A DNA stretch of 64,000 nucleotides from JAVBTT01 sp031556035 (GTDB taxonomy: Bacteria; Bacillota; Clostridia; Oscillospirales; UBA929). Of this stretch, positions 43,311 through 53,042 are shown piece after piece. The notes beneath the pieces were generated by a model. That model did no database searches. It was not told the origin of the DNA and was given only the letters and a program-made list of their open reading frames with translations. Positions within the stretch are counted from its first letter, which is position 1; each line of letters opens with the position of its first letter. The translations under genes and the position numbers were made by a program. Location of the stretch: positions 44,613-108,612 of the forward strand of contig JAVBTT010000010.1 in the NCBI GenBank assembly GCA_031556035.1, given 5' to 3'.

Positions 43311-44489
43311 ATGCTTAATTTCGACTATCAGAACAAGACGCGCATCATCTTCGGCAGGGGCGAGCAAGGCCGCGTCGGAGAGCTTATCCGGCCGCACACG
43401 GACAGTATTCTGCTGCACTACGGAGGCGAGAGCGCAAAAAAAAGCGGCCTGCTGGACCAGGTGACAAGCTCCCTGAGGGCGAGCGGGATCGAATATTTTG
43501 AGCTGGGGGGCGTAAAGCCCAACCCCAGGCTGGCTCTTGTCCGCGAGGGTGTAGCCATGTGCCGCGGAGAGGGTATCGGGTTTATTCTGGCGGTCGGAGG
43601 CGGAAGCGTGATCGACTCTGCCAAGGCCATCGCGATGGGAGTCCCCTATAATGGAGACGTCTGGGATTTTTACGAAAAGAAAATCGGACTTGAATGCGCC
43701 CTGCCGGTAGCGGCCGTTTTGACAATACCCGCCTCCGGAAGCGAGTCCAGCGTGAGCTCCGTTATCACAAACGAGGACAAGGGGCTGAAGCTGGGCTACA
43801 ACCATGAGCTCCTGAGGCCGGTTTTCAGCGTTATAAATCCCGAGTGCTTCTTCACCCTTCCGGCGGAGCAGATGGCCTGCGGTGTCTGCGATATGATGAG
43901 CCATATATTGGAGCGGTATTTTACAAAAACCACGCGCACCGATTTGATAGACGGCCTGTGCGAGAGCGTCCTCCGGACTGTTATGCGAAGCGCCCGCGTC
44001 CTGCTCAGGGAGCCTGGCAACTATGACTCCTGGGCAGAGCTCGGGTACGCGGGGACGCTGGCCCACAACAACCTGCTGGGTGTCGGCAGGGCGCAGGACT
44101 GGGCCTGCCACGGGATGGAGCACGAGCTGTCCGCGATTTATGACGTCCCTCACGGCGCGGGGCTGGCGGTTCTCACCCCCTCATGGATGAGGTATGTATA
44201 CAGGGAGAACCTGCCGATGTTCGTGCAGTTCGCGGTGAACGTGATGGGCGTGGATGGGAGCCTCCGCGACTTTGAGGCCGTAGCCTCCGAGGGAATAGAC
44301 CGCCTGGAGGCGTTTTTTGCCGAGCTCGGCCTGCCCGTTACAATGCGGGGCCTGGGCATAGGCGAGGACAAGCTTGAGCTGATGGCGAAAAGGGCGGCGG
44401 GGCCCGACTCGCACAGGAAGACCACTCTCGGCGCGATAAAAAAGCTGGGCTGGGAAGATGTTCTTAATATCTACAGACTCGCCCGCTAG
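43311..44489 (+). CDS. Iron-containing alcohol dehydrogenase (butanol dehydrogenase-like)
   Basis: This 392-residue protein is of the group III (iron-dependent) alcohol dehydrogenase family, closest in pattern to NADH/NADPH butanol dehydrogenases (BdhA/YqhD-like). The NAD-binding GGGSVIDSAKAIA is present, as are PASGSESS, the metal-ligand-bearing CDMMSHILERY and the later DWACHGMEHELSAIYDVPHGAG that supplies the histidine ligands. It reduces aldehydes such as those arising from fermentation or deoxysugar breakdown. AAAGGG precedes the ATG. It follows the GH112 gene by 98 nt with an inverted repeat in between. Confidence 0.94.
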   Translation: MLNFDYQNKTRIIFGRGEQGRVGELIRPHTDSILLHYGGESAKKSGLLDQVTSSLRASGIEYFELGGVKPNPRLALVREGVAMCRGEGIGFILAVGGGSVIDSAKAIAMGVPYNGDVWDFYEKKIGLECALPVAAVLTIPASGSESSVSSVITNEDKGLKLGYNHELLRPVFSVINPECFFTLPAEQMACGVCDMMSHILERYFTKTTRTDLIDGLCESVLRTVMRSARVLLREPGNYDSWAELGYAGTLAHNNLLGVGRAQDWACHGMEHELSAIYDVPHGAGLAVLTPSWMRYVYRENLPMFVQFAVNVMGVDGSLRDFEAVASEGIDRLEAFFAELGLPVTMRGLGIGEDKLELMAKRAAGPDSHRKTTLGAIKKLGWEDVLNIYRLAR

Positions 44490-44499
44490 ATTGGGCAAT

Positions 44500-44537
44500 A
44501 GTATGGAGCGGCCATCGAAAGGTGGTCGCTCCATACT
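44500..44537. terminator. Terminator-like hairpin between convergent genes
   Basis: AGTATGGAGCG and CGCTCCATACT form an 11-bp stem extended inward by GCC/GGT pairs, directly after the dehydrogenase gene. The U-run is weak, so this is a stem-based call. Confidence 0.6.
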
Positions 44538-44548
44538 AATCTCTAGTA

Positions 44549-47500
44549 TTAAAAGCTGGTTATCCTGCGCCGCCGTCCTCCGGACTCTGCCTCTTTCCTC
44601 AGCATGTAAGCGCCGAAATCCTCATTCGGCATGGCATGTGAGAAGAAAAAGCCCTGTGCGTAATCGCAGCCGTAATCCTTCAAATCCAGATACTGCTCCT
44701 GCACCTCAACTCCCGCGCAAAACACCCCGCAGCCGGCGGACTTGGCCAGCGCAATGGAGGTCTGCACCACAGTGTCGCTGAACTCGTCGTGCTGCATACT
44801 GCCGATCAGGGAGATATCCATATTTACAAAGTCTATGTTGGCTCGCACGACGCGGGAGAGCGCGTTGTACGAGGTCCCCTTGTTGTCCAGCGATATGTGG
44901 GCTCCGAGCTTTCGCAGCTTGCCCAGCGTATTGTCGCCGGACTGCATGTCAAAAGCCGCAGCGCTCTCGCTGACACCCAGCACCAGGTTGCCGGATTCAA
45001 CACCGGCTTCCGCGAGAGCCGCACCCACCTCCTCCGGGAGGGCTCCGCTCTGGAACTGGCGCAGCGACAGATTGATAACAACGAAAAACCCGGGGGAGCA
45101 ATACGGCTTCATGTCGCGAAGCGCCGTTCTCAGAACAAACAGACCCAGCGTGCTCATAAGGCCCAGCGACTCGGCTATGCTCAGGAATGAGTCGGGATAT
45201 AGCAGGCGCCCCTCCTCGTCTCTCCAGCGCAGCAGAGCCTCCGCGCCGGAGACCCTTGATTCGGCAAGGCTCACGACCGGCTGGTAATGCACCTCAAAGC
45301 CCTCAAAGCCGTTCTTTATCGCCGCGCGCAGCCTGTTCTCCACGGCCATTCGCTGAGCAATACCTCCCTCAAGCCCCTTGCGGAAAAACACCGCGGAGTT
45401 CTTTCCTTCGTACTTGGCCTTGTACATCGCGACGTCGGCGTAGCGCAAAAGCTCTCCGGACGCGGCCCCATCCTCCGGAAACCGGGACACCCCTATGCTG
45501 ACCGTACTGTAGATATTGAGCCCGTCAAGCTCCCAGGGCTGCTGGAAGCGATCCCACACGCTCTCCACGGTATCGGCGATACTCTCCGAGTCGAAGCCGT
45601 CGAGGATCAGCATAAACTCATCACCGCCGAGCCTGTACAGCCTGTTTCTTGTGGGCTCAAACTCCTGGAAAAACCCGGCTATGGCTTTCAGCAGCAAGTC
45701 CCCCCTGTGGTGACCGAGGCTGTCGTTTACAAGCTTGAAGTCGTCAAGGTCCATAAACACCAGACCGCCCCCCGAGCCCTCCGCAGCGCTTTTTCTAAGA
45801 GCCGACTCAATGTCCAGCTCAAACTTGCGTCTGTTTGGAACATTAAGCAGCGGGTCATAATAGGCAAGCCTCTCTATCAGGCGTTCCCGCTCGCGGTTCA
45901 TAGTTATGTCCGCCGCGGAGACGAGCTGCACCTGTCGGCCGTTATGCCAGGGCACCCGATCCGTCGTGGCGAGAAACACCCTGTCTCCCCTTGTCAGCTC
46001 CGATATCTCCGCGGTGTCATCAGAGAACGCTCCGCCTGGGATTATCCCCGGAAACACCTCCCACGCCAGCCCCGGCTCATCACGGTCTATGCCCAGGTTC
46101 TTGACGCAATAATCGTTGACATAGAGCACATTGAAGGTATCCGGGTCATACGTGAGCACCGCCATATCCAGGTTGAGCATGACGGTGTCGATCGCGGCGT
46201 GGGAGCGCTCGACCTCCCTTTCGGCGTTTCTGCGCAGCACTATGCTTGAAATCAGGCGCAGCAGAACGTCCAGGAATTCCCTGTCCTGCTGGAAATAAAT
46301 CCGCGTATGGGCGCACTCCTCAAATACGATCGCCCCCTCCAGCTCCCCTCCCGCGAATATTGACAGATGCACCGAGCTTTTTGTCCCGGTTGCGACATAC
46401 CGCGGGGAATCTGATGAATAGCGGATGTCCAGAATTTTTAGCCCCGGCTCGGCGTATATCCCGGCATCGGCGCTGTTTTGGATAAGCACCCTGTACTCCC
46501 ATGGAATAGGGGCTATGTTTTCATCGCGCCACTCGTGAGTTATCGCAAGCAGGCCCGACGCCCTTTTCTCCATTATATAAGCCCGCGAAAAACCCAAATC
46601 CTCTCCGGCGCAGGCGAGGATTCCGTCTATAGCTGAGGAAAGGTTCTCCGAAGAGCGGGTTAGGTTGTAGCATTTGTTTATTAATCTCTGCTGCGAGAGG
46701 CTATATAGTATTTTCTGAGTGGAGCGCCGCGCGGACTCGGCCTGACTGAGCAGATGCCCGGTTCTGACGCACTGCATGGACACAATTCCGGCGAGACGCC
46801 TAAACTCGGTCAGAGCCTCCAGGAACTGCGCCTCCCCCATTTCAAGCTGGCTTTTATACAGCTTGAGCGTCCTTTTGGGATCAACTCCGTTCATATGGCA
46901 GCTTTCGGTAAAGGTGTCCTCGTCAAGCGGCGATAGCCTGACATGTCCGATGATCCAGGTGGCCAGATGCCGTCCGCCCCACATAAACGGCACGGCGGCC
47001 ACATGCAGCCCCGTGCTGAGGCAGGTTTTTCTTACCGGCATACCCGTGCGGCCGGCCTCGTCGGCGAGCTCCTTCAGCTCCCCCTGCACAAATCCCGCCG
47101 CCATTGGCTTTTTTATTATGAATTCAATCAGCGGGTTCGGAGCCGACTGAACGGTGATAGGTGCGCCATAAGAATCCAACGCGATGGCGGAGAGCTCGAA
47201 TATGCGCGCGAGAGTGTCCTGATGCCGCTGGAACTGCTCTGTGTTGATTAGCTTGCCCATAGCCATTCCCGAGTCGGCAAGTTCCGGATCTCGGCCCAGT
47301 ATGCGTGATATCCTCTCCTGTATCGAGCGGGACTCCTCCATCAGGCGCTGCTGCAGAGCCGCGCGCACACTTATGTCCACCATCATGCCCTCAAGTGCCG
47401 GCCCATCGTCCCTGAGCACACAGCGCAGGTGCATCTGAACAATACGCCGTCCGCCGCCTGCGTCCGCGAGAGGGACGGTATGGGTGTATTCCCCGCCGGG

Positions 47501-48490
47501 CCTTGTTATATCCTCGACGAAATGAACAAAGGACTCGCGGGCGTCCTCGCAGACCAGCGCGGCAAATGACGCTCCTGACGCGGCCAGCTCGTCGGCGTCG
47601 TAGCCGTATTGACGGACGCTTTCAGTAATATATTTAATATTGGCGTCCGCCGACTTTGAGATAATAAGAGCCATCGAGCGGGACTGGTCTATTATGTCCT
47701 GCTGAACGCGCTTGTTTTGGAGCGCCGAATAAAGCAGCGAGTCCCCAGACTCAATCTGATCGGTTATATCCTCTGCCAGCGTCACCAGCGCGATAAAGCG
47801 GCCCGAGGGTGTTACCGCCGCCATGCTGTTGGTTCTCACCCAGGACATAGCTCCGTCCTTGCCGTACAGTGTGAAATAGCGGCCAAGCTCCGGGGCCCCC
47901 GCGACAAGAACCTTCGCGTTGTTCCCGCGTATCAAAGACGCCCTCTCCCGCCAGCTCAGCTCAAAATCAGTCTTACCGCGGTAATCTATATCCCCAACCA
48001 TGGAAGAAAAGGAGGAGTTCCCCCCGATGTAGCACAACTCGTCATCCTTAATGCTCACACCTTGTGGAATCGCCTCAAGCGCGTCCTGAGCCCAGACCTC
48101 CAGCTCAGGTCTCGTCAAAAGAAGGTGTGCGCAAAAGGTGGCGACTACACACTGCAGCGCCTGATATGAGTCCGCTCCAAGCGCGGCCAGCCTGACCGTG
48201 AGCCCTCCGGCCAGAGTAATGGCGGAGCAGAATCCGTCCGCGCACAGAAGATGCGAGCGCCTCTCGGAATCCCGCCACTCAACCGTCATGCTCCCCTTTT
48301 CGCATCCTGTATCCGGCCGGAACTCTCCCACCCAGGAAAACACTGGACTCACTCCGTCCCAATTCGGCAACTGAGTTTTAAAGGCTTTGTTGGGCACGGC
48401 CTCACCGTCCGCCTCCAGTATCATCTGGACGGCCATTCCCTCCATGTATGTCGTCATCAGCCCAACATGGGCGCTGTCCGCTCTGTCCAT
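44549..48490 (-). CDS. Multi-sensor GGDEF/EAL protein with PAS, PocR-like and GAF domains
   Basis: This 1313-residue cytoplasmic protein has PAS domains near 140-250, 265-385 and 765-870, a PocR-like sensory region near 395-580 (GHVRLSPLDED) and a GAF domain near 600-760. It ends with GGDEF (about 885-1050) and EAL (1060-1310). GGDEF is intact (955-959, RLGGDEF), and the RxxD inhibitory site expected just upstream is absent (PTRN instead). In the EAL domain the first motif is EALLR (Glu1084), but the usual DDFG loop reads LDNKGTSYNAL and the lysine of the KID motif is missing (VNMD). So it most likely makes c-di-GMP, while hydrolysis is doubtful. The c-di-GMP-I riboswitch at 56450 is a possible downstream reader. 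Confidence 0.93.
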   Translation of the reverse strand: MDRADSAHVGLMTTYMEGMAVQMILEADGEAVPNKAFKTQLPNWDGVSPVFSWVGEFRPDTGCEKGSMTVEWRDSERRSHLLCADGFCSAITLAGGLTVRLAALGADSYQALQCVVATFCAHLLLTRPELEVWAQDALEAIPQGVSIKDDELCYIGGNSSFSSMVGDIDYRGKTDFELSWRERASLIRGNNAKVLVAGAPELGRYFTLYGKDGAMSWVRTNSMAAVTPSGRFIALVTLAEDITDQIESGDSLLYSALQNKRVQQDIIDQSRSMALIISKSADANIKYITESVRQYGYDADELAASGASFAALVCEDARESFVHFVEDITRPGGEYTHTVPLADAGGGRRIVQMHLRCVLRDDGPALEGMMVDISVRAALQQRLMEESRSIQERISRILGRDPELADSGMAMGKLINTEQFQRHQDTLARIFELSAIALDSYGAPITVQSAPNPLIEFIIKKPMAAGFVQGELKELADEAGRTGMPVRKTCLSTGLHVAAVPFMWGGRHLATWIIGHVRLSPLDEDTFTESCHMNGVDPKRTLKLYKSQLEMGEAQFLEALTEFRRLAGIVSMQCVRTGHLLSQAESARRSTQKILYSLSQQRLINKCYNLTRSSENLSSAIDGILACAGEDLGFSRAYIMEKRASGLLAITHEWRDENIAPIPWEYRVLIQNSADAGIYAEPGLKILDIRYSSDSPRYVATGTKSSVHLSIFAGGELEGAIVFEECAHTRIYFQQDREFLDVLLRLISSIVLRRNAEREVERSHAAIDTVMLNLDMAVLTYDPDTFNVLYVNDYCVKNLGIDRDEPGLAWEVFPGIIPGGAFSDDTAEISELTRGDRVFLATTDRVPWHNGRQVQLVSAADITMNRERERLIERLAYYDPLLNVPNRRKFELDIESALRKSAAEGSGGGLVFMDLDDFKLVNDSLGHHRGDLLLKAIAGFFQEFEPTRNRLYRLGGDEFMLILDGFDSESIADTVESVWDRFQQPWELDGLNIYSTVSIGVSRFPEDGAASGELLRYADVAMYKAKYEGKNSAVFFRKGLEGGIAQRMAVENRLRAAIKNGFEGFEVHYQPVVSLAESRVSGAEALLRWRDEEGRLLYPDSFLSIAESLGLMSTLGLFVLRTALRDMKPYCSPGFFVVINLSLRQFQSGALPEEVGAALAEAGVESGNLVLGVSESAAAFDMQSGDNTLGKLRKLGAHISLDNKGTSYNALSRVVRANIDFVNMDISLIGSMQHDEFSDTVVQTSIALAKSAGCGVFCAGVEVQEQYLDLKDYGCDYAQGFFFSHAMPNEDFGAYMLRKEAESGGRRRRITSF

Positions 48491-48536
48491 TGGCCTCAGT
48501 CCTTTATCAAGCTATTGCGCCGGAACAATATTGCAA

Positions 48537-49148
48537 TCAATAGAATCTGTTGTACATCTCCCGAAGAGCGAAGTAAGCTCCCTCGTAATAACTTTCGTCC
48601 GGATAAAGCGACCTCAGTACATCAAACTTTTCGATAAACCAGGGAATACGCGCTTCGTCCGCGAGAAACCCCAGCGCTACCAGCAGCATAGACTGCGCGT
48701 AAGGATTTCGAATATCATCAAAAGACGCAATAATGTCGACAGCAATATCCTTTTCGCACATTGCCAAAACCCTGATTGCGAGCTCAATAAATCCGTCATT
48801 TCCGCTGGTTTTCAGCATTCGCAACAACTCGGGGATCATCTCTTCCTCAAACTCAAGCGCCCTGTTAATGAGATAATTCTGGTTCACAGAGTCCGGATTC
48901 CGACGCATGATGCGGATTAACTGCCCGCAGGTCTCGGCGGATTCTATCTCAGTGCGCTCGTCCATCGCGCTGGCCTCGCGCCCGGGTTGTTCCTTGAAAA
49001 CCAACTCGTTTATGAGCGTTCGAATTTTCTCGTTCGCGTCCGGATTTTTTAGCAGCGTGATGTGAATATGAGCAAGGGCGGGGGCTGATGGTATTTCGTC
49101 GTCTACGTCATTCAGACTGAAAAAACGGTCTAAGAGCTTCTTGGACAT
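48537..49148 (-). CDS. Alpha-helical repeat protein of unknown function
   Basis: This 203-residue protein is nearly all helical. A weak HEAT-like repeat pattern is visible in LINRALEFEEEMIPELLRML, GFIELAIRVLAMCEKDIAVD and PYAQSMLLVALGFL. There is no signal peptide or membrane helix. ATG 49148 has GGAGGGG six bases before it and is preferred to an in-frame start 15 nt upstream. It ends 46 nt before the GGDEF/EAL gene and is probably co-transcribed with it, so a scaffold or partner role in c-di-GMP signalling is possible. I do not recognise a named family. Confidence 0.72.
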   Translation of the reverse strand: MSKKLLDRFFSLNDVDDEIPSAPALAHIHITLLKNPDANEKIRTLINELVFKEQPGREASAMDERTEIESAETCGQLIRIMRRNPDSVNQNYLINRALEFEEEMIPELLRMLKTSGNDGFIELAIRVLAMCEKDIAVDIIASFDDIRNPYAQSMLLVALGFLADEARIPWFIEKFDVLRSLYPDESYYEGAYFALREMYNRFY

Positions 49149-49261
49149 ACGATACCCCTCCATGGCGGCTTATTGCCTTAAAACGAATATAAGTATAAGC
49201 AATTTTACACCATGTCGCATTCTAATTCAAGAAGCAAAAGCGTCATTCGGCCCATAATAAA

Positions 49262-49293
49262 GCGGGGCGTATCCCGGAAGGCGTACGCCCCGC
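49262..49293 (-). terminator. Terminator of the first secreted subtilase
   Basis: GCGGGGCGTA and TACGCCCCGC form a 10-bp GC-rich stem 28 nt after the stop codon. On the minus strand it is followed by TTTATTAT. Confidence 0.75.
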
Positions 49294-49321
49294 TCAAGGC
49301 TATGAAGGTACAGCGAGCTCT

Positions 49322-51037
49322 CTACGCGGCGGTCATCAGCTTGGATGCGGACGCGGAAACCTTCAGTGTGTACTTGATCGTGTTGTTCATCGCGTAGGCC
49401 TCAAGCGTTACAGAATAGTACCCCGGGCTCGCAATCTTTGCGGACGCCGACACGGAGGGCCCGGAGAATCCGGCGGAGGCAAGCGTATTCCCCGCTCTGT
49501 CCTTTATCGTTACGCACGCCTTTCCGTTGCCCGCCCACGCCGCGCCTGCGGTCAGAGTCCCGGCTGCGTTTACATATACCTCGTGCGACGCCGACCTCTC
49601 GGAGTTCCTATCCCCTATTTTGCCGCTGAACGTCTTGTCTCCACCCTCAGGCTCCGGAGACGGCTCCACTACAGGGTCGGGAACAGGCGAGGGCGTGGCG
49701 GCGGGCGGCGATACCGGGGCCGCTGACGGAGTGGGCACAGGCGTGGGAACCGCAGAGGGAGACGGCTCGGCTGACGGCGTCGTTTTTGCGCCTCCCCCAG
49801 CCATCTCCCTGGCGTTTTGAAGCGTCAGGGCCAGGTCAATGAGCCCCCAGCCGGTATAATAGTCATAGCCGTCGTTTCCCAGGTTGCTCACGCTCCTCCG
49901 GATAAGCTCCATGGCCTCCTCCTGCGTTATGTCCGGATATATTCCGGCAGCCAGCGAGAGTATTCCGGATATTATCGGAGCTGAAAAAGAGGTGCCCACG
50001 CAGGTCGAGTAGCCCCCGCTCATTGATGTGGAGTACTGGCTTCCGACCGCCAGCACGGTGAGACCGGGGCCGTAATTTGAATAGCTCTGCCGTCCCTGCA
50101 GGCTCCCGCTTCCGACCGCTATCACATTGTCGTACCTCGCGGGATAGGGGATGGACGACTTGCCTTCGTTTCCAGTCGCGGCGACAAGTATCACGCCTTT
50201 TTTGCACGCGTAATCTATCGCGTCCTTGAGCACAAATGTAGGATAATCACAGACAAGACTCATGTTTATTATCTTCGCACCACGGTCCGCCGCGTAAATA
50301 ATACCGCTCGCGACAACATCCACAGAGCCCTTTCCTGAGCTGTCCAGCACCTTAACAGGCAATACCCTGGCATTCCAGTTGACCCCGGCTATCCCGATCT
50401 TATTGTTCCCATTGGCCGCTATGATACCTGCAACAAGCGTGCCGTGACCGGTCTCGTCTACGGCGGACGCTCTCCTGCTTACAAAGTCATAACCGGTGGC
50501 GGATATCCGCCCCTGCATGTCGGGATGGGAGGGCGTAACGCCGGAGTCAAGCACAGCCACCAGCACGTCCGCTCCCGTAGATATATCCCACGCCTTTTCA
50601 ATATTCATTGTTGACAGTGCGCCCTGCGATTTATATAATCCGTCATTCGGCGCAAAGGTGGAATAGGCATAACGGTTTATGTCGGCCTCGGCTATCAATC
50701 CCGTATATTTTTTAAGCGCGGCGTATATATCCAATCCCACTTCGCCGTTTCGCGCAAGCTTGATAACGGCGGCGTTTATTTCCGGAATTTCTCTTATGAG
50801 CTCGAAATCTCCGCTTTCAAAAAGTGAATACCTCTCATCCCCCGCGTTATCCCCATACTTGACAATCAGCTCTCCCTCGGCCCCAAGCCCGGAATACCAC
50901 GCCTCGGTAAAATTTAGAAGCCTTCTTCCCCCTGGCTCCGACGCTGGCGTACGGATGCCACCCCCTACAATCAAAGACATTACGACAGCAAGAGAAAGTA
51001 TTGCGCGCAAACCTATGCCGGGGTGTTTTTTTCTCAT
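49322..51037 (-). CDS. Secreted S8 subtilisin-like peptidase
   Basis: This 571-residue protein has a signal sequence (hydrophobic stretch about 9-25) and an I9-like propeptide (about 50-125). The catalytic domain has Asp164 (VLDSGVTPSHPD), His198 (GHGTLVAG) and Ser350 (CVGTSFSAP). A Pro/Ser/Thr-rich linker (about 415-475) leads to a beta domain of about 95 residues that starts SGKIGDRN and ends NNTIKYTLKVSA. The same domain follows the linker in the neighbouring subtilase. It has no membrane anchor. ATG 51037 has GGAGGT four bases upstream. It and the next gene are tandem paralogues. Confidence 0.94.
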   Translation of the reverse strand: MRKKHPGIGLRAILSLAVVMSLIVGGGIRTPASEPGGRRLLNFTEAWYSGLGAEGELIVKYGDNAGDERYSLFESGDFELIREIPEINAAVIKLARNGEVGLDIYAALKKYTGLIAEADINRYAYSTFAPNDGLYKSQGALSTMNIEKAWDISTGADVLVAVLDSGVTPSHPDMQGRISATGYDFVSRRASAVDETGHGTLVAGIIAANGNNKIGIAGVNWNARVLPVKVLDSSGKGSVDVVASGIIYAADRGAKIINMSLVCDYPTFVLKDAIDYACKKGVILVAATGNEGKSSIPYPARYDNVIAVGSGSLQGRQSYSNYGPGLTVLAVGSQYSTSMSGGYSTCVGTSFSAPIISGILSLAAGIYPDITQEEAMELIRRSVSNLGNDGYDYYTGWGLIDLALTLQNAREMAGGGAKTTPSAEPSPSAVPTPVPTPSAAPVSPPAATPSPVPDPVVEPSPEPEGGDKTFSGKIGDRNSERSASHEVYVNAAGTLTAGAAWAGNGKACVTIKDRAGNTLASAGFSGPSVSASAKIASPGYYSVTLEAYAMNNTIKYTLKVSASASKLMTAA

Positions 51038-51135
51038 ATGTACCTCCATATTTTCAGCTTTCATAGGTCAGGGCGACCCACTTCGATTCGCCCGTCTCGT
51101 TAAAAGCCGGTTTACGATACTCCCCATAAATCACA

Positions 51136-51170
51136 ACCGTATCATCCCCGGAAAGCGGGGATGATACGGT
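51136..51170. terminator. Perfect hairpin between the two subtilase genes
   Basis: ACCGTATCATCCCCG and CGGGGATGATACGGT form a 15-bp perfect stem with a GAAAG loop, 17 nt after the upstream gene's stop. There is no good T-run, so it may be a terminator or an mRNA processing/attenuation hairpin before the second subtilase. Confidence 0.65.
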
Positions 51171-51187
51171 AGATACAGTAATCCGGG

Positions 51188-52999
51188 TTATTTCTCCACT
51201 GTTATTTTGATATAGCGACCGAGCAAAACACCTGCTCCAAGGCAGAGGATACCAATCGAAAGGACAAGTATCCATGTGTAGTCCGGCTCAGTTGCTGGTA
51301 CCGGATAAGCGTCCAGAGCTATTTCACCCTGCCCCAAATCACTGGTTAGATAGGGGAAGGTGGCGTTTATCGTATACTTTATCGTATTTCTCTGATCCTT
51401 TGCCTGAAGAACAATCCAGTACTCGTCAGCCGTGGGCAGCGTGTAGGTCATTGACGCTGGGCTTGAGGTAATTTCCCCCATGCTCAACACCTTCTGATTT
51501 TTGTCAACTATCAGGAATCTTGCCTGTCCGTTGCCGCTCCACGTCGCGGAGAGGGCAATCTGCCCCTTGTTGTTAAAGAGAAACTTGTGCGCATACGCCT
51601 GCGGAGAGGTTCTGTCGCCGATCTTACCGGAAATGACCCTTATTTCGCTGGAGGGTGTTGGCGTAGGTGTCGGGGTTGGCGTGGGTGTCGGGGCGGGGGA
51701 GGGAGAAGGCGTCGGCGTGGGCGTCGGGGTGGGGGGCGGCGTCGGAGTGGGCGTCGGAGTGGGCGAAGGCGTAGGGTTCAGCTCCGCTAGAGTTTTTGCG
51801 TTTTGCAAAAGCTTCACCGGGTCAATGAGACCCCAGCCGGTTACCGTGTCATAGCCCTTTGCGCCCTTGTCCACGCAGCTATCCGAGATCAGCAGCATCG
51901 CGTCGTCCGGGGTCATGTCCGGATATATCCCCTTAGCGAGCGACAGCACTCCGGCGACAAACGGGGTAGCGTACGAGGTGCCGGCACCAACGGTGTAACC
52001 TCCGGTTTTAATGGTGGAGTATTGAGTTCCAGGCGCTATAAGAGTCAGCCCCGGACCGTAATTTGAATAGTTTGCTTTGTCCCCGGTTGTGGCGCTGGCT
52101 CCAACGGCTATCACGTTGTCATATCTGGCCGGATAAATGATTGAAGTCTTGCTGTCGTTGCCGGTAGCGGCAACGACAATTATCCCCTTTGAATAGGCCA
52201 AATCAACCGCTTTTTTCATCGTGGTGGACGCGGAGGCCGCGCCGCCGCTGAGGTTAATAATATCAGCGCCGTTGTTTACAGCGTAAATAATACCGTTCGC
52301 AATCATATCGGTCTTGCCTGTGCCGAGGTTGTCAAAGGACTTGACGGGTAAAATCCTGACTCCCCAGTTTACTCCGGCCACGCCCTTTTTGTTGTTTCCA
52401 TTGGCTCCGATTATTCCCGATACCATGGTGCCGTGTCCATGGTCGTCTGTCGGGTCGCTGTCGTTGTTGATAAAGTCGTAGCCGTTGCCGGTAAAGCGCC
52501 CGGCCATATCAGTGTGTGTAAAGGTCACGCCGGTATCCACGACCGCCACGACAACATCCGCGCTGGTCGACGTGCCCCAGGCAGATTCCATGCTTGTGGT
52601 GTAGAAAAACTGGGACTTATAGTATTCGTCGTTTGGAATCAGCGACACTGACATCGTGTAGTTGGGCTCGACGGCCTCGATTGTTCCGGAGTATTTGCTC
52701 ACCAGCGACTTTAACTGCTCGGCGCTGCGGCCGGCCGGCAGCTTGACAACAACCGTGTTTATTTGGGGTATCTCGTTCGTGACCTCCAGTGTCTCAGCTT
52801 CCAATATATCATTTTTCTTTGTTTTATCAACTGTCTTTTTAAAATTTATCAGTATTTCGTCCGTAGGCTCCGAGACCGTCTTGTTGGGCTCCGGCTCCTC
52901 CTCCCCTCCCGTGGCCATTATGGGCACAAGGCAGGAGAACATGATCAGCAGGGAGAGGGAAAGACAAAAAACGCGTAGATTTTCGAATATTCTTCTCAT
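51188..52999 (-). CDS. Membrane-anchored S8 subtilisin-like peptidase
   Basis: This 603-residue protein has a signal segment (about 8-28) and an I9-like propeptide (45-115). The catalytic triad is Asp155 (VVDTGVTFTHTD), His189 (GHGTMVSG) and Ser342 (GAGTSYATP). A striking (Pro-Thr)n linker (about 405-450) follows, then the SGKIGDRT beta domain and a C-terminal membrane helix (WILVLSIGILCLGAGVLLG) with a short basic tail. The design is that of mycosin-like or cell-surface subtilases that stay attached to the membrane. The start MRRIFEN at 52999 is chosen by analogy with its paralogue; GGAGG is 14 nt upstream and an in-frame ATG overlaps that site at 53020. Confidence 0.93.
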   Translation of the reverse strand: MRRIFENLRVFCLSLSLLIMFSCLVPIMATGGEEEPEPNKTVSEPTDEILINFKKTVDKTKKNDILEAETLEVTNEIPQINTVVVKLPAGRSAEQLKSLVSKYSGTIEAVEPNYTMSVSLIPNDEYYKSQFFYTTSMESAWGTSTSADVVVAVVDTGVTFTHTDMAGRFTGNGYDFINNDSDPTDDHGHGTMVSGIIGANGNNKKGVAGVNWGVRILPVKSFDNLGTGKTDMIANGIIYAVNNGADIINLSGGAASASTTMKKAVDLAYSKGIIVVAATGNDSKTSIIYPARYDNVIAVGASATTGDKANYSNYGPGLTLIAPGTQYSTIKTGGYTVGAGTSYATPFVAGVLSLAKGIYPDMTPDDAMLLISDSCVDKGAKGYDTVTGWGLIDPVKLLQNAKTLAELNPTPSPTPTPTPTPPPTPTPTPTPSPSPAPTPTPTPTPTPTPSSEIRVISGKIGDRTSPQAYAHKFLFNNKGQIALSATWSGNGQARFLIVDKNQKVLSMGEITSSPASMTYTLPTADEYWIVLQAKDQRNTIKYTINATFPYLTSDLGQGEIALDAYPVPATEPDYTWILVLSIGILCLGAGVLLGRYIKITVEK

Positions 53000-53042
53000 A
53001 GTGACGAAAAATGCCTCCATATCTCTATATATTTGTTTAAAA

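Noticed and set aside
51054..51275. Possible 73-codon minus-strand gene between the subtilases
   Set aside because: It overlaps the end of the upstream subtilase gene and translates through the perfect hairpin at 51136-51170, with no family resemblance.
51650..51775. Short-period tandem repeat that could suggest a CRISPR-like or satellite array
   Set aside because: It encodes the Pro-Thr linker of the subtilase in frame and has no spacers.
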